Shown: piece after piece, positions 10,137 through 19,754 of the stretch
Layout of the letters: each line of letters starts with the position of its first letter
How positions within the stretch are numbered: the first letter of the stretch is position 1
From: Helicobacter sp. MIT 99-5507
GTDB lineage: Bacteria; Campylobacterota; Campylobacteria; Campylobacterales; Helicobacteraceae
Assembly (NCBI RefSeq): GCF_003364295.1
Contig: NZ_NXLO01000002.1
Coordinates: 186,001-250,000, forward strand
Direction: 5' to 3'
Length of the DNA: 64,000 nt
Position numbers and translations under genes: made by a program
The notes under the pieces: generated by a model
The model's database searches: none
Seen by the model: the letters and a program-made list of their open reading frames with translations, nothing else
What the model was told of the DNA's origin: nothing

Positions 10137-10892
10137 TCAAACCTTTGCGATTTTTGGCATTTTGCTTTTAAATCTATTATTTTTAATCCTATTTTGAATA
10201 GATTCTATAAATTCTCTTTCAAAGCCTTTTTTTAATAGATGTTTTTTACTCAAATTAGAATCTATTTGCACTAATAGCTTATCAATCATCTCGTAGCTAT
10301 ATCCTAAATCATATTCATCGCTTTGACCTTCAAATAAATCTGCTGATGGTTTTTTATCGATGATATATTTTGGGATTCCAATATGTTTTGCAATCTCAAA
10401 AATCTCACTCTTATAAATATTTCCAATAGGATTTATTGCACAAGCCATATCTCCATACAATGTGCCATATCCAAGCATTAATTCACTTTTATTACTCGTG
10501 CCAATTACAAGTGCATTATGTAAATAAGATTTATCATATAAAATTGCCATACGAATTCTAGCTATAAAATTGCCAATTCTATGCAAATCTTTAGAATCCT
10601 CTTTTAAATGTGATATAGAAGCAAAATCATCTTGAAACTTGCCAATATCTATCACTTCATAATAAAGCCCAATTGACTTAGCAAAATTTATTGCATCATC
10701 TGTATTTTTTGGATTAGAAAAGGTTGAGGGCATAATAAAAGCTCTTGCTTTCTTTTTAAATACTTTATTGCAAAAATATCCAACAACAGCACTATCAATA
10801 CCGCCACTAAGCCCAAAAACAATACTATTAAATCCTCTTTTTTTACTCTCTTTTAAAAGAAATTTTTCTATTTTTTCAATCTTTTTTTGCAA
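10137..10892 (-). CDS. nadE: NH3-dependent NAD+ synthetase
   Basis: NadE adenylates deamido-NAD and amidates it with ammonia, the last step of NAD synthesis. The 251-residue protein has the ATP-pyrophosphatase loop SGGIDS at residues 29-34 and no glutaminase domain, so it uses free ammonia. KSELMLGYGTLYGD and the SADLFEGQSDE stretch are also typical. It is the first gene of the nadE-lpxK pair and diverges from the ABC exporter. Confidence 0.96.
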   Translation of the reverse strand: MQKKIEKIEKFLLKESKKRGFNSIVFGLSGGIDSAVVGYFCNKVFKKKARAFIMPSTFSNPKNTDDAINFAKSIGLYYEVIDIGKFQDDFASISHLKEDSKDLHRIGNFIARIRMAILYDKSYLHNALVIGTSNKSELMLGYGTLYGDMACAINPIGNIYKSEIFEIAKHIGIPKYIIDKKPSADLFEGQSDEYDLGYSYEMIDKLLVQIDSNLSKKHLLKKGFEREFIESIQNRIKNNRFKSKMPKIAKV

Positions 10893-10980
10893 AATTTACT
10901 CCCAAAAATTACTAGAAATGGCTTTGGCTAGATTCTAATAATATTTTTATTTAATTACACTAATAAATGCCTATCTTTAC

Positions 10981-10986
10981 TATAAT
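10981..10986 (+). promoter_or_regulatory. -10 element (TATAAT) directly before the msbA start
   Basis: TATAAT ends 6 bases before the ATG at 10993. With usual spacing, transcription would begin at or within a base or two of the start codon. No Shine-Dalgarno site is present, which fits a leaderless mRNA. Confidence 0.5.
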
Positions 10987-10992
10987 AACAAA

Positions 10993-12651
10993 ATGAAAGA
11001 TTTAATTTTACAATTCTTACCATATATAAAAGGGCATAAATACAAATTCATTGCAGCAATTGGTGCTGGGATTGTTACTGCACTTTGCACAGCATTTATT
11101 GCATATCTTGTAAAACCTGTGCTTGATGATGTCTTTAGTGCAAAAAATGCTTTTATGCTAGTTATTTTACCAATAGTTGTAATTATTGCCTATTTTGGCA
11201 AAAGCACTGGAATGTATATTCAATCATATTTGATGAATTATATAGGGCTTGATATAGTAAGACAAATAAGAAATGAATTGCTAGAGCATATTTTATCGCT
11301 TGAAATTGATTTCTTTAATAAAATGAGAAATGGTGAGCTTATCGCAAGGATCACAAATGATATAGAGGCAGTAAGAAATGCTGTATCAAATTATATTGGT
11401 GATTTTGCAAGGGAAAGTGTTACTTTTATCGCACTTATTTTTGTAATTATATATCAAAGCCCAAAAATGGCAATATTTGGAATAATTATCATGGGGCTTT
11501 CTATGATTCCAGTAAATATTATCGCTAAAAAAATTAAAAATCGCTCCAAAGCCTCAATGGAGCAAAATTCAGATATTACATCAAAATTAAATGAAATTTT
11601 TAATAATGCAGAATTAATAAAAGCAAGTAATAGCGAAAACATAGAAACTAAATATTTCAAAGAAGCAAATTTTAAATTTTTTAGAATCAATATGAAAGTA
11701 GTCCAGCAAAATCAATTAGTCAATCCACTTATGGAATTTCTAGGAGCAATAATTATTGCAATCATAATATACATAGGTGGAAATGAAGTAATAAATGATA
11801 GAATGACTACAGGGGAGTTTTTTTCATTTATTACAGCACTTTTTATGGCATATACTCCACTAAAAAAACTCACATCAATATATACAGGCGTGCAAGGTGC
11901 GGTTGCCGCTGGAAATAGAATAATAGAGATATTACATAGAGAACCAACAATAAAAGATGGAACAAAACTAATAAATAAAAATATAGAATCTATCAAATTT
12001 AGTAATGTTAGCTTGTATTATGGTGATATTTTGGCACTACAAAATATAGATATAGATTTTAAATATAATGAAATTGTAGTGCTAAAGGGTAAAAGCGGAA
12101 GCGGCAAAAGCTCTATTGTAAATCTCATACTTAGATTATACACTCCAACAAGTGGAAATATTACGATTAATAACACACCAATAAAAGAATACACACAAAA
12201 AAGTATATGCGATAATATAGCTATTGTTACGCAAAGAATATTTATATTTAATGATAGTATCGCAGCAAATGTTGCATATGGGCAAGAAGTAGATGAAAAT
12301 AAAATCATAGATGCACTAAAACAAAGTTTTGCATATGATTTTGTAAAAAAACTACCAGATGGAATCTATACAAAACTAGATGAATATGGTGCAAATTTAA
12401 GTGGAGGACAAAGGCAGAGAATTGCAATTGCAAGGGCAATATACAGGAATCCTAAAGTATTAATCTTTGATGAGGCAACAAGTGCGCTTGATAAAAATAC
12501 CGAAGATTCTATAAAAAATACAATTGAGCTAATTAAAAAAGATAAAATCATAATAATAATAGCTCACAGACCAAGCACAATGGAATTAGCAAATAAAATC
12601 ATAGAAATAGAAAATGGCAAAATAATAAATAAAATAGCTATTTCCAAGTAG
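10993..12651 (+). CDS. msbA: MsbA-type ABC transporter (lipid A-core flippase)
   Basis: A fused exporter half-transporter of 552 residues: about six membrane helices in residues 1-310, then an ATPase domain. Walker A GKSGSGKSS is at 366-374, the LSGGQ signature at 469-473 and Walker B with catalytic Glu (LIFDEATSALD) around 490-500. Length and similarity suggest MsbA, which flips core-lipid A across the inner membrane using a homodimer. Drug or glycolipid export cannot be excluded. Its 3' end overlaps the convergent gmk gene by 14 bases. Confidence 0.85.
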   Translation: MKDLILQFLPYIKGHKYKFIAAIGAGIVTALCTAFIAYLVKPVLDDVFSAKNAFMLVILPIVVIIAYFGKSTGMYIQSYLMNYIGLDIVRQIRNELLEHILSLEIDFFNKMRNGELIARITNDIEAVRNAVSNYIGDFARESVTFIALIFVIIYQSPKMAIFGIIIMGLSMIPVNIIAKKIKNRSKASMEQNSDITSKLNEIFNNAELIKASNSENIETKYFKEANFKFFRINMKVVQQNQLVNPLMEFLGAIIIAIIIYIGGNEVINDRMTTGEFFSFITALFMAYTPLKKLTSIYTGVQGAVAAGNRIIEILHREPTIKDGTKLINKNIESIKFSNVSLYYGDILALQNIDIDFKYNEIVVLKGKSGSGKSSIVNLILRLYTPTSGNITINNTPIKEYTQKSICDNIAIVTQRIFIFNDSIAANVAYGQEVDENKIIDALKQSFAYDFVKKLPDGIYTKLDEYGANLSGGQRQRIAIARAIYRNPKVLIFDEATSALDKNTEDSIKNTIELIKKDKIIIIIAHRPSTMELANKIIEIENGKIINKIAISK

Positions 12652-13246
12652 CAAGAAGATTCTTACTACAATAAGAAGAATTTTTAAAATAGAGTGATTT
12701 TATGATACTTAAAAAGCCATCAAATGATTTATCAAAATCATCATTAATAATAATAAAATCAAATTTATCAATTGCTTGCATTTCATTGTAAGCAAGGCTT
12801 AAACGAGTATCAATACTCTCCATACTATCTAATGCCCTGCTTTTTAGTCGTTGCTCCAATGTCGCCTTATTTGGTGTTGTTATAAATATAGATGTGGCAT
12901 TTGGATAAAACCCTTTAATGGATTCTTGACCTTGAATATCAACATCAAATAATACTATTTTACCTTCTTTTAGTGCATTATCTACTTGTATTTTCTGAGT
13001 GCCATAATAATTATTATGAACCCTAGCCCATTCTAAAAAAAGATTATTTTTGATACCACTTTCAAATTCTTCTTGTGAAATAAAATGATAATGCACTCCA
13101 TCTATCTCGCCATCTCTTTTAGCTCTTGTTGTAGATGATATAGAAAAATAAATATTATCAACTTGTTTAAATAATCTATCACATAAGCTTGATTTTCCTG
13201 CACCGCTTGGACCAGATATAATGATGATATTAGAATCTTTAATCAT
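12638..13246 (-). CDS. gmk: Guanylate kinase
   Basis: Gmk phosphorylates GMP to GDP. The P-loop GPSGAGKS is at residues 12-19, followed by the GMP-binding TTRAKRDGEIDGVHYHF region. The stop of the upstream gene overlaps the start as TGATG, giving an ATG at 13246 (202 residues); a GTG one codon earlier (13249) is also possible. The pairing with the upstream acidic protein matches HP0322-HP0321. Confidence 0.95.
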   Translation of the reverse strand: MIKDSNIIIISGPSGAGKSSLCDRLFKQVDNIYFSISSTTRAKRDGEIDGVHYHFISQEEFESGIKNNLFLEWARVHNNYYGTQKIQVDNALKEGKIVLFDVDIQGQESIKGFYPNATSIFITTPNKATLEQRLKSRALDSMESIDTRLSLAYNEMQAIDKFDFIIINDDFDKSFDGFLSIIKSLYFKNSSYCSKNLLATWK

Positions 13247-15030
13247 CACTTTTTTGTTGGAAATGTAATATTAATAGTGATTTGCACACCACTTAAAAGT
13301 TCTCTTAGCTTATCAACTGGAAATGATTTTACAATCTCTGTTAAATCAATATTTGCATTACTCATCATATTTTGTGTTACATTATTTGATGATGTATTTG
13401 ATGCATTATTGTTAGTATTGTCATTCAATTCTTGTGCATTATTTACTTGACTTGGAATGATTTGTTCTTCTATTGGCTCTATAACATTATCTACTGATGG
13501 CAAATTATCATCAAAATTAAAATTATCATTTCGATTTGTTTCATCTATTGCCTCACTAAATGCTTCTTGAGTAATAGAATCTAGCCCATTGCTTGCTATT
13601 TTTACATCATTTGAATTTAAATTATTACCTAGATTTTGAGTATCTTCTAAAATATTAGTTACTTCATCAATATCATTTTTATTTAATATTTTTGGTTCAT
13701 CAAAAGCAGGTGTTTCTTCTTGCAATTTCAATAAAGCTTCATCATCAAGATTGTCCCAATCTTCATCGCTTAATTTATTTATATTAAAGTCATCATTGTC
13801 AAAGTCATCATTAGTAAAATCGTTATTATTGTTGAAGTCGTCATTGTTAAAATCATTACTTAGATTCTCTTGATAATTATTCTCTAACATATCTTTTTCA
13901 TCTACTTTAAAATCTTCATCTGCTAGATTTAAATCATCAAAATCATCATCATTAAGGCTATCTAATTCATCAAAACTACTAACATCACTTACTTGATTAG
14001 AATCATCTCCAATAGGTTCTTGAGAAATATTTACCTTCATTCTGCCTATTGTTGACGTATCGACCTGATTTTCTTCTATCATAGATGTATCATCTTTTTG
14101 GTTGGCATTTTCCTTTTTTACATAGATATCGCCACCAATAATACCTTTTGGTCTATCTTTGTTTTGACTTTTTAAGAATTCATCTTGCATAGCAAATATA
14201 GAGCTAAAATCTATCTCATCGCTATTATTAGATGTATAATTTGTATTTGTATTATTTATTTTATTATCAGTAATGATATCTGATAATATGTCATTTTGCT
14301 TATTAAAATTATTATTTGAAATATTGCTATTTATGCTTACATTACTTGTATTTTTAGAATCTTTAAGCTCTATAGTATCAAGATTATTATTTGAGTTATT
14401 ATTCATATCCAGATCATTATCATAAGTAAATTTTATTTCATCGTTATCGTTTAAATTGTTATTTCTTATCATCGTCTCTTCACTATTTTGTGGATTTAAA
14501 GCTGGTATATTGCTATCTTTCATACCAGACAAAAATTCATCATCATTATCATCAAATTCTGATAAATCTATATTATTTATATTTACATTTACATTCATAT
14601 TAGAGTTATCCATTTCATCTAATAAGTCTATATTTTTTATCTTATTATCAAGATTTTTATTAGCATCAAAAGTTAGGTTATTATCTGATTCAAAAGATGA
14701 AAAATTCATATCACTACGTTTTTCTTGTTTTAAAACCTCATAGATATCTGTTGGTAAAAATGGTTTTCTAATATAATTATCAAAACCAGCAATCATCGTG
14801 GAATCTTTAGAGATAATAAGGCAGAATTTTGTGTCTATCATTTTACTTTTGATATCTTCAAAATTTCCTGTATTTAATACCCCATCATCAATAAAGATAC
14901 AACCATAATCTTCTTGAATAGATATCTCATTAAGAGAATTAATAAAATCAAGAGAGATATTAGCTTTTCTTGCAGCAATACTAAAAATCTTTTTAACTGC
15001 GGCGTTTGTATTAACAAGTAAAAACTTCAT
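13246..15030 (-). CDS. Asp/Asn-rich low-complexity protein with a receiver-like N-terminus (HP0322 positional homologue)
   Basis: The 594-residue protein has three parts. Residues 1-105 look like a response-regulator receiver domain: FIDD at the beta-3 position and a conserved Lys in IRKPFLPTDI. Residues ~105-555 are an extremely Asp/Asn/Ser/Glu-rich, probably disordered region with repeated D-D-F-N-N-type blocks. The last ~35 residues form an ordered tail (VDKLRELLSGVQITINITF). H. pylori has a poly-Glu-rich protein at the same place between gmk and nucT; here Asn and Asp dominate instead. GGAG precedes the ATG. The function is unknown; a scaffold or regulator role is inferred only. Confidence 0.75.
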   Translation of the reverse strand: MKFLLVNTNAAVKKIFSIAARKANISLDFINSLNEISIQEDYGCIFIDDGVLNTGNFEDIKSKMIDTKFCLIISKDSTMIAGFDNYIRKPFLPTDIYEVLKQEKRSDMNFSSFESDNNLTFDANKNLDNKIKNIDLLDEMDNSNMNVNVNINNIDLSEFDDNDDEFLSGMKDSNIPALNPQNSEETMIRNNNLNDNDEIKFTYDNDLDMNNNSNNNLDTIELKDSKNTSNVSINSNISNNNFNKQNDILSDIITDNKINNTNTNYTSNNSDEIDFSSIFAMQDEFLKSQNKDRPKGIIGGDIYVKKENANQKDDTSMIEENQVDTSTIGRMKVNISQEPIGDDSNQVSDVSSFDELDSLNDDDFDDLNLADEDFKVDEKDMLENNYQENLSNDFNNDDFNNNNDFTNDDFDNDDFNINKLSDEDWDNLDDEALLKLQEETPAFDEPKILNKNDIDEVTNILEDTQNLGNNLNSNDVKIASNGLDSITQEAFSEAIDETNRNDNFNFDDNLPSVDNVIEPIEEQIIPSQVNNAQELNDNTNNNASNTSSNNVTQNMMSNANIDLTEIVKSFPVDKLRELLSGVQITINITFPTKK

Positions 15031-15172
15031 TTACGCTCCAAAGTAGCTATTTAAAACTATGTGCTATTACAAATATTAAAATTTATAGATTGAAAATTAT
15101 ACTAAAAATTACAATATTATTAATATAATTTGATGATTATAAAAAATTATCATACAAAAGAGTAGTGATTTT

Positions 15173-15691
15173 ATGAAATTTCTTTTTATTTTTATTATAT
15201 TCCCATATTTTGTATTTGCAGATTCTATGTATTTTATGCCTTATGATTCCAAACAAGCTATAAATGCTATCATCAAAGAAATAAAGCAAGCAAAAAATGA
15301 AGTAAATATTGCAATATATAATTTTACAAATAGAGAAATAAGTAAGGCAATTCGAGATAGTGCAAAAAAAGGTGTGAAATTTAATATCATTTATGATTAT
15401 AAAAGTAATATTAATAGTGATATTACAACAATAGGATATTTAGCAAAACTAAAAAATATATATACTTGCACCCTAAAAGGCAATTTATCCGATAATAAAA
15501 AATATTTTGGCATTATGCATAACAAGCTTGCAATCATTGATAAAAAGACAATCATATTTGGCTCTGCAAATTGGTCTAAAAGTGCATTTGATATAAATTA
15601 TGAAATGTTATTGATAAGTCAAAATAAAGATTATATCAATCAAGCATCAAAATATTTTGATAAAATGCTTAGTGAATGCGAAAAATACTAG
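15173..15691 (+). CDS. nucT: Membrane or secreted PLD-family nuclease NucT
   Basis: A single-domain phospholipase D superfamily nuclease of 172 residues. A signal peptide or anchor covers residues 1-16 (cleavage likely after FVFA). The HKD motif is complete: H116, K118 and D123, followed by GSANWS. One HKD motif per chain implies a dimeric active site. The H. pylori homologue (HP0323) is a cell-surface nuclease that helps use external DNA as a purine source; the same role is inferred here. Confidence 0.9.
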   Translation: MKFLFIFIIFPYFVFADSMYFMPYDSKQAINAIIKEIKQAKNEVNIAIYNFTNREISKAIRDSAKKGVKFNIIYDYKSNINSDITTIGYLAKLKNIYTCTLKGNLSDNKKYFGIMHNKLAIIDKKTIIFGSANWSKSAFDINYEMLLISQNKDYINQASKYFDKMLSECEKY

Positions 15692-15785
15692 TAATTAGAC
15701 AATAATACATAATTAATATTTTTTGCATTTTATGCATTTTCATTATAGAATACGATAGAAACTTTAATATTGTAAGGATTTTAAT

Positions 15786-16049
15786 ATGGCAATGCCTAGT
15801 GTTCCAGAATTATTGATTATATTAGCAATTGTTGTTTTATTATTTGGTGCAAAAAAAATACCAGATTTAGCAAAGGGCTTAGGAAGCGGAATTAAAAACT
15901 TTAAAAAAGCTGTAAAAGATGATGATGAAGTAGAAAACACCACACAAAATAATACAAATACGATGGCTACAAAAGAAGTAGAAAACAACCAAAACACAAC
16001 ACAAAACAAAACAACCCCACAAGAAACAGAAGATATAAAAAAAGTATAA
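15786..16049 (+). CDS. tatA: Sec-independent translocase subunit TatA
   Basis: TatA forms the protein-conducting assembly of the twin-arginine pathway. The 87 residues contain one membrane helix (about 5-22), the [20 protein letters not shown] amphipathic helix with the hinge FG, and a Gln/Asn/Thr-rich cytoplasmic tail. AAGGAT precedes the ATG. argS follows after 6 bases, the HP0320-HP0319 arrangement. Confidence 0.95.
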   Translation: MAMPSVPELLIILAIVVLLFGAKKIPDLAKGLGSGIKNFKKAVKDDDEVENTTQNNTNTMATKEVENNQNTTQNKTTPQETEDIKKV

Positions 16050-16055
16050 AGAAGT

Positions 16056-17624
16056 ATGTATAAGCATATAAAACAGCTATTAGATTCAAATATAAATGAA
16101 GATGTTATCTTAGAGATTCCCAAAAATCCCAAAATGGGACACTTCTCTACTCCAATAGCATTGATATTAGCAAAAAAGTTAAATAAGAATCCAAATGAAG
16201 TAGCACAAGATATCAAAAAGAACTTAGAATCTAAATTTGAATTTAAAGCTATAAATGTAGTAAATGGCTTTATAAATATTGAATTAAGCGATGAATTTCT
16301 ATCAAAAATCGCACAAGAAACACTAGCAAATCCAAATGATTTTGCAAAAAATAATCATAATAAAAAAATATTATTAGAATTTGTAAGTGCAAATCCAACT
16401 GGTCCTCTTCATATAGGGCATGCAAGAGGTGCTATCTTTGGCGATGCTTTGGCTAGAGTTGGGGAGCATTTGGGATATAACATAAAAAGAGAATATTATA
16501 TAAATGATGCTGGCAGCCAAATAGATATGCTTGGAAATTCTATATTGTTAGCGGGCAGGGAGATTCTAGGATTTGATGTAGAATATCCAGATGAGTTTTA
16601 TCGTGGAGAATACATAAAAGATATAGCAAAAGAAATGCTAGATTCTCTTGGGAAACAAGTATTTATCGATTGTGATATAAAAACTATTGCAAAATTTGGC
16701 ATGGAAGCAACACTATTGCTCATAAAATCAACGCTAAATAATGCAAAAATATCATTTGATTATTTTGTAAGTGAAAAATCATTGATTAATGAATTAGCAA
16801 ATGTATTAGAAAAACTAGAAAAAAACAACGCGATATATAAGCAAGATTCTAAAATATGGCTAAAATCAAATCTAAAAGGTGATGAAAAAGATAGAGTTAT
16901 TATTAGAGAAAGTGGTGAGCCTACTTATCTAGCAGGTGATATTATCTATCATAATAATAAATTTGAAAGGCAATATGATAAATATATAAATATCTGGGGG
17001 GCAGACCATCATGGATATATAGCAAGAATCAAAGCTAGTATAGATTTTTTAGGATATGATAGCTCAAAACTTGATGTAATACTATCTCAAATGGTAAGCC
17101 TATTAAAAGGTGGAAAACCTTATAAAATGAGCAAAAGAGCTGGGAATTTTATATTAATGCAAGATGTGATAGATGATATAGGAATTGATGCTCTTAGATT
17201 TGTTTTTTTAAGTAAAAAAGCAGATACTCATTTAGAATTTGATGTTGATATATTAAAAAGTGAGGATTCTAATAATCCAATTTATTATATAAACTATGCA
17301 AATGCCAGAATCCACACGATTTTACAAAAAAGCAATGCTAGTATTTCTTATGATTTTAGCAAGCTAGATTCTATGTGGAAAGATTTGTTAATCCAAGCAT
17401 TGTTATTACAAAGAGTATTAGAAAATACATTTGATGAATATGCTATGCAAAAACTGCCTGAGTATTTAAAAAATTTAGCCTCAAAGCTTCATTTTTGTTA
17501 CAATACATCAAAGATTTTAAATACTCCAAATGAATGCAGCATACTTTGTGTCTTAAAAGTTGTATCTTTGTCGATTACAACAGGACTAAATTTGATGGGT
17601 ATCAAAGCAAAAACAAAAATGTAA
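16056..17624 (+). CDS. argS: Arginyl-tRNA synthetase
   Basis: A class I synthetase of 522 residues. The HIGH motif is at 119-122 within PTGPLHIGHARG, and KMSKR at 357-361. The C-terminal helical anticodon-binding domain ends in the usual LNLMGI-type tail. A weak AAGAAG site precedes the ATG, 6 bases after tatA. Confidence 0.97.
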   Translation: MYKHIKQLLDSNINEDVILEIPKNPKMGHFSTPIALILAKKLNKNPNEVAQDIKKNLESKFEFKAINVVNGFINIELSDEFLSKIAQETLANPNDFAKNNHNKKILLEFVSANPTGPLHIGHARGAIFGDALARVGEHLGYNIKREYYINDAGSQIDMLGNSILLAGREILGFDVEYPDEFYRGEYIKDIAKEMLDSLGKQVFIDCDIKTIAKFGMEATLLLIKSTLNNAKISFDYFVSEKSLINELANVLEKLEKNNAIYKQDSKIWLKSNLKGDEKDRVIIRESGEPTYLAGDIIYHNNKFERQYDKYINIWGADHHGYIARIKASIDFLGYDSSKLDVILSQMVSLLKGGKPYKMSKRAGNFILMQDVIDDIGIDALRFVFLSKKADTHLEFDVDILKSEDSNNPIYYINYANARIHTILQKSNASISYDFSKLDSMWKDLLIQALLLQRVLENTFDEYAMQKLPEYLKNLASKLHFCYNTSKILNTPNECSILCVLKVVSLSITTGLNLMGIKAKTKM

Positions 17625-17637
17625 TAACAAGGTAAAA

Positions 17638-18567
17638 ATGAATAAAAAAATAGATATAGCAGTAATTGGTGGTGGAGTTTGGGGAAGGGCGCTTGCTTTT
17701 TGTTTTAGTCAAAAAAATAATGTAGGTATAGTTTCAAGAAGAGAATTGAAATTTTTAAATACCTATTATTCTCACAGAGTAATACAAATTGACTTAAAAA
17801 ATGCCTTAAAATGCAAATACATAGTAATAGCAATAAAAAGCCAAGCTATGCGAGAATGGCTTGCTAATGTAAAATTTCATAAAGATTCTGTAGTTATTAT
17901 TGCATCAAAAGGAATTGAAGCAGATAGCGGTGCTTTTATGAGTGATATTTTTAATGAATATTTTCCAAATCTAAAAACTGGATATTTGATGGGTCCATCA
18001 TTCTCAAAAGAAGTATTAGAGAGCATGCCTTGTGCATTGAATATACACACAAAATACGATATAAAAAGCATAGCAGATATCTTTCCTAATTTTATGAAAA
18101 TATATTTTAATGATGATGTTATCGGTGGTGAAATAGCTGGTGCTTATAAAAATATCATTGCTATTGCAAGCGGTATTAGTGATGGATTAAATCTAGGGAA
18201 TAATGCAAAAGCTTCTATGCTTGCAAGAGGATTGGTTGAGATGTGTAGATTTGGTATGCATTTTGGTGCAAAAGAATCTACATTTCTTGGATTAAGTGGA
18301 GCTGGAGATTTATTTTTGACTGCAAATTCGCAATTATCTCGTAATTATCGCGTAGGTATTGCACTAGCTAGTGGAAAATCTCTAAAAAATACATTAAATG
18401 AACTAGGGGAAATAGCAGAGGGTGTAGTAAGCACTCAAGCTGTCGTGGATCTAGCAATAAAACACGATATATATATACCAATAGCATATCAAGTATATCA
18501 AGTATTACAAGGCAAATCAGCAATAAATAGCGTAAAAGATCTTATTGGGACTAATTTTGAAAACTAA
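17638..18567 (+). CDS. gpsA: NAD(P)H-dependent glycerol-3-phosphate dehydrogenase
   Basis: GpsA reduces dihydroxyacetone phosphate to sn-glycerol-3-phosphate for phospholipid synthesis. The 309 residues include the Rossmann loop GGGVWG at 11-16, the GPSF stretch and the catalytic-lysine helix GAYKNIIAIASG. The gene follows argS by 13 bases. Its end overlaps the convergent glycosyltransferase by 4 bases. Confidence 0.95.
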   Translation: MNKKIDIAVIGGGVWGRALAFCFSQKNNVGIVSRRELKFLNTYYSHRVIQIDLKNALKCKYIVIAIKSQAMREWLANVKFHKDSVVIIASKGIEADSGAFMSDIFNEYFPNLKTGYLMGPSFSKEVLESMPCALNIHTKYDIKSIADIFPNFMKIYFNDDVIGGEIAGAYKNIIAIASGISDGLNLGNNAKASMLARGLVEMCRFGMHFGAKESTFLGLSGAGDLFLTANSQLSRNYRVGIALASGKSLKNTLNELGEIAEGVVSTQAVVDLAIKHDIYIPIAYQVYQVLQGKSAINSVKDLIGTNFEN

Positions 18568-19694
18568 GATAAATCTTTTAGTTTATTTTTTCCCTCTCCA
18601 TTTGTCAGAATCTTTAATAAGCCATAAAACACTGCTTGATAATAATATTTCATCACAAGCCTAAAAGGACGCCTGTATCTAGTGATCAAAACTTCTTTTT
18701 TTGGTATATTATGATGTAATTTTTCATCATTAACAATATTTTTTGATAGAGAATAAAGCATGGAATAATCATAAAGAACTCGCCTTCGTGCTTCTAACAA
18801 AGCATCAAAATTAGCTTCATAAAAATCAGAATCTAATACATTCTCAATCAAATTTAGAGAATCTTGCAAATTATAAATATCAATTTTTATAAATGAATTT
18901 TTAGGAAAATACTCTTCTACATTTTTTGCACCAAAATAAATTGGTATGCTATATCCAAGATATGAATCCATTATTTTTTCACTAATGTAATCATTTTGTG
19001 AATTATTTTCTATGGCTATGGTGTATTTATATGGCAAGATTCCATCTTTTTTCTCTTTTAGCTCAAATTCTGTTTTATTACCAAAAAAATCTATCCTCTT
19101 GCCTATCTTTGTTTTTTTTAGTGCAGTTACAAATTTCATTCTATCTAAATGCCCATAAAATGCCTTTTTGTCAAAGCTAGCAATACAAGATATTTCTTTT
19201 GTTTTTCTTATTGGAGGTATTTTACACAAAGTATCAAAAGGCACATTTCCAAAGCAAAAATAAAGTGCTGGGTGATGTTTTATAAAAGTAGTATTATTTT
19301 TGATAAAAGTTTTTGGATTATCTTTTATTAAATTTTTATCTTTAAATAATTCATCATTAAAAGCAAAAACAATATCACAAAATAAATAATAATCAGTGCT
19401 AATTGCCCATTCATTTTTAAAAGGAATGGCATATTTTTTAGATTTTCTTATATATGGTTCTTGCTGCAGAGCAAATACCCTCTTTGCTTTTACTTTTACA
19501 TCTCTAGGAGATTTATTTATCACTACAATATAATCACACTCTATATACCCCCCCCCGCTATCATTAGAATCTAATGATATAAACTCTAAAGTATAATCGC
19601 CAATCTTGATTTTTGAATCATTATTTGGCGATAGAATCTTAATCATACTCTCCAAACTTCTATAATCACTCAAAACTCCAACTTCTAGATTCAA
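18564..19694 (-). CDS. GT10-family fucosyltransferase-like glycosyltransferase, phase-variable (ON)
   Basis: The C-terminal half carries the GT10 (alpha-1,3/4-fucosyltransferase) signature: YKYTIAIENN, DYISEKIMDSYLGYSIPIYFG and FPKNSFI. It probably decorates LPS O-antigen in a Lewis-like manner; the acceptor is unknown. The best start is TTG at 19692-19694 with AGGAG 5 bases upstream (376 residues); an upstream in-frame ATG at 19790 would overlap the divergent gene. Codons 47-49 are a run of nine G (coding strand), typical of slipped-strand phase variation. As sequenced the frame is intact. The C-terminus is basic and may bind membrane, as in H. pylori FucTs. Confidence 0.85.
   Translation of the reverse strand: MNLEVGVLSDYRSLESMIKILSPNNDSKIKIGDYTLEFISLDSNDSGGGYIECDYIVVINKSPRDVKVKAKRVFALQQEPYIRKSKKYAIPFKNEWAISTDYYLFCDIVFAFNDELFKDKNLIKDNPKTFIKNNTTFIKHHPALYFCFGNVPFDTLCKIPPIRKTKEISCIASFDKKAFYGHLDRMKFVTALKKTKIGKRIDFFGNKTEFELKEKKDGILPYKYTIAIENNSQNDYISEKIMDSYLGYSIPIYFGAKNVEEYFPKNSFIKIDIYNLQDSLNLIENVLDSDFYEANFDALLEARRRVLYDYSMLYSLSKNIVNDEKLHHNIPKKEVLITRYRRPFRLVMKYYYQAVFYGLLKILTNGEGKNKLKDLS
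19548..19556 (-). repeat. Poly-G/C phase-variation tract (9 bases) in the GT10 gene
   Basis: Nine consecutive C on the plus strand (G on the coding strand) begin exactly at codon 47 and encode three Gly. Gain or loss of one base would shift the frame shortly after residue 49 and switch the gene OFF. Confidence 0.9.
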
Positions 19695-19754
19695 AAAAGC
19701 TCCTAAAAAATAATTGTTATAATAGCAGATTGATTTTATATAAAGGTAAATGTG

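Noticed and set aside
15764-16216. 150-codon minus-strand frame across tatA and argS
   Set aside because: It is antisense to two clear genes and is Phe/Ser/Val-rich as expected for a shadow.
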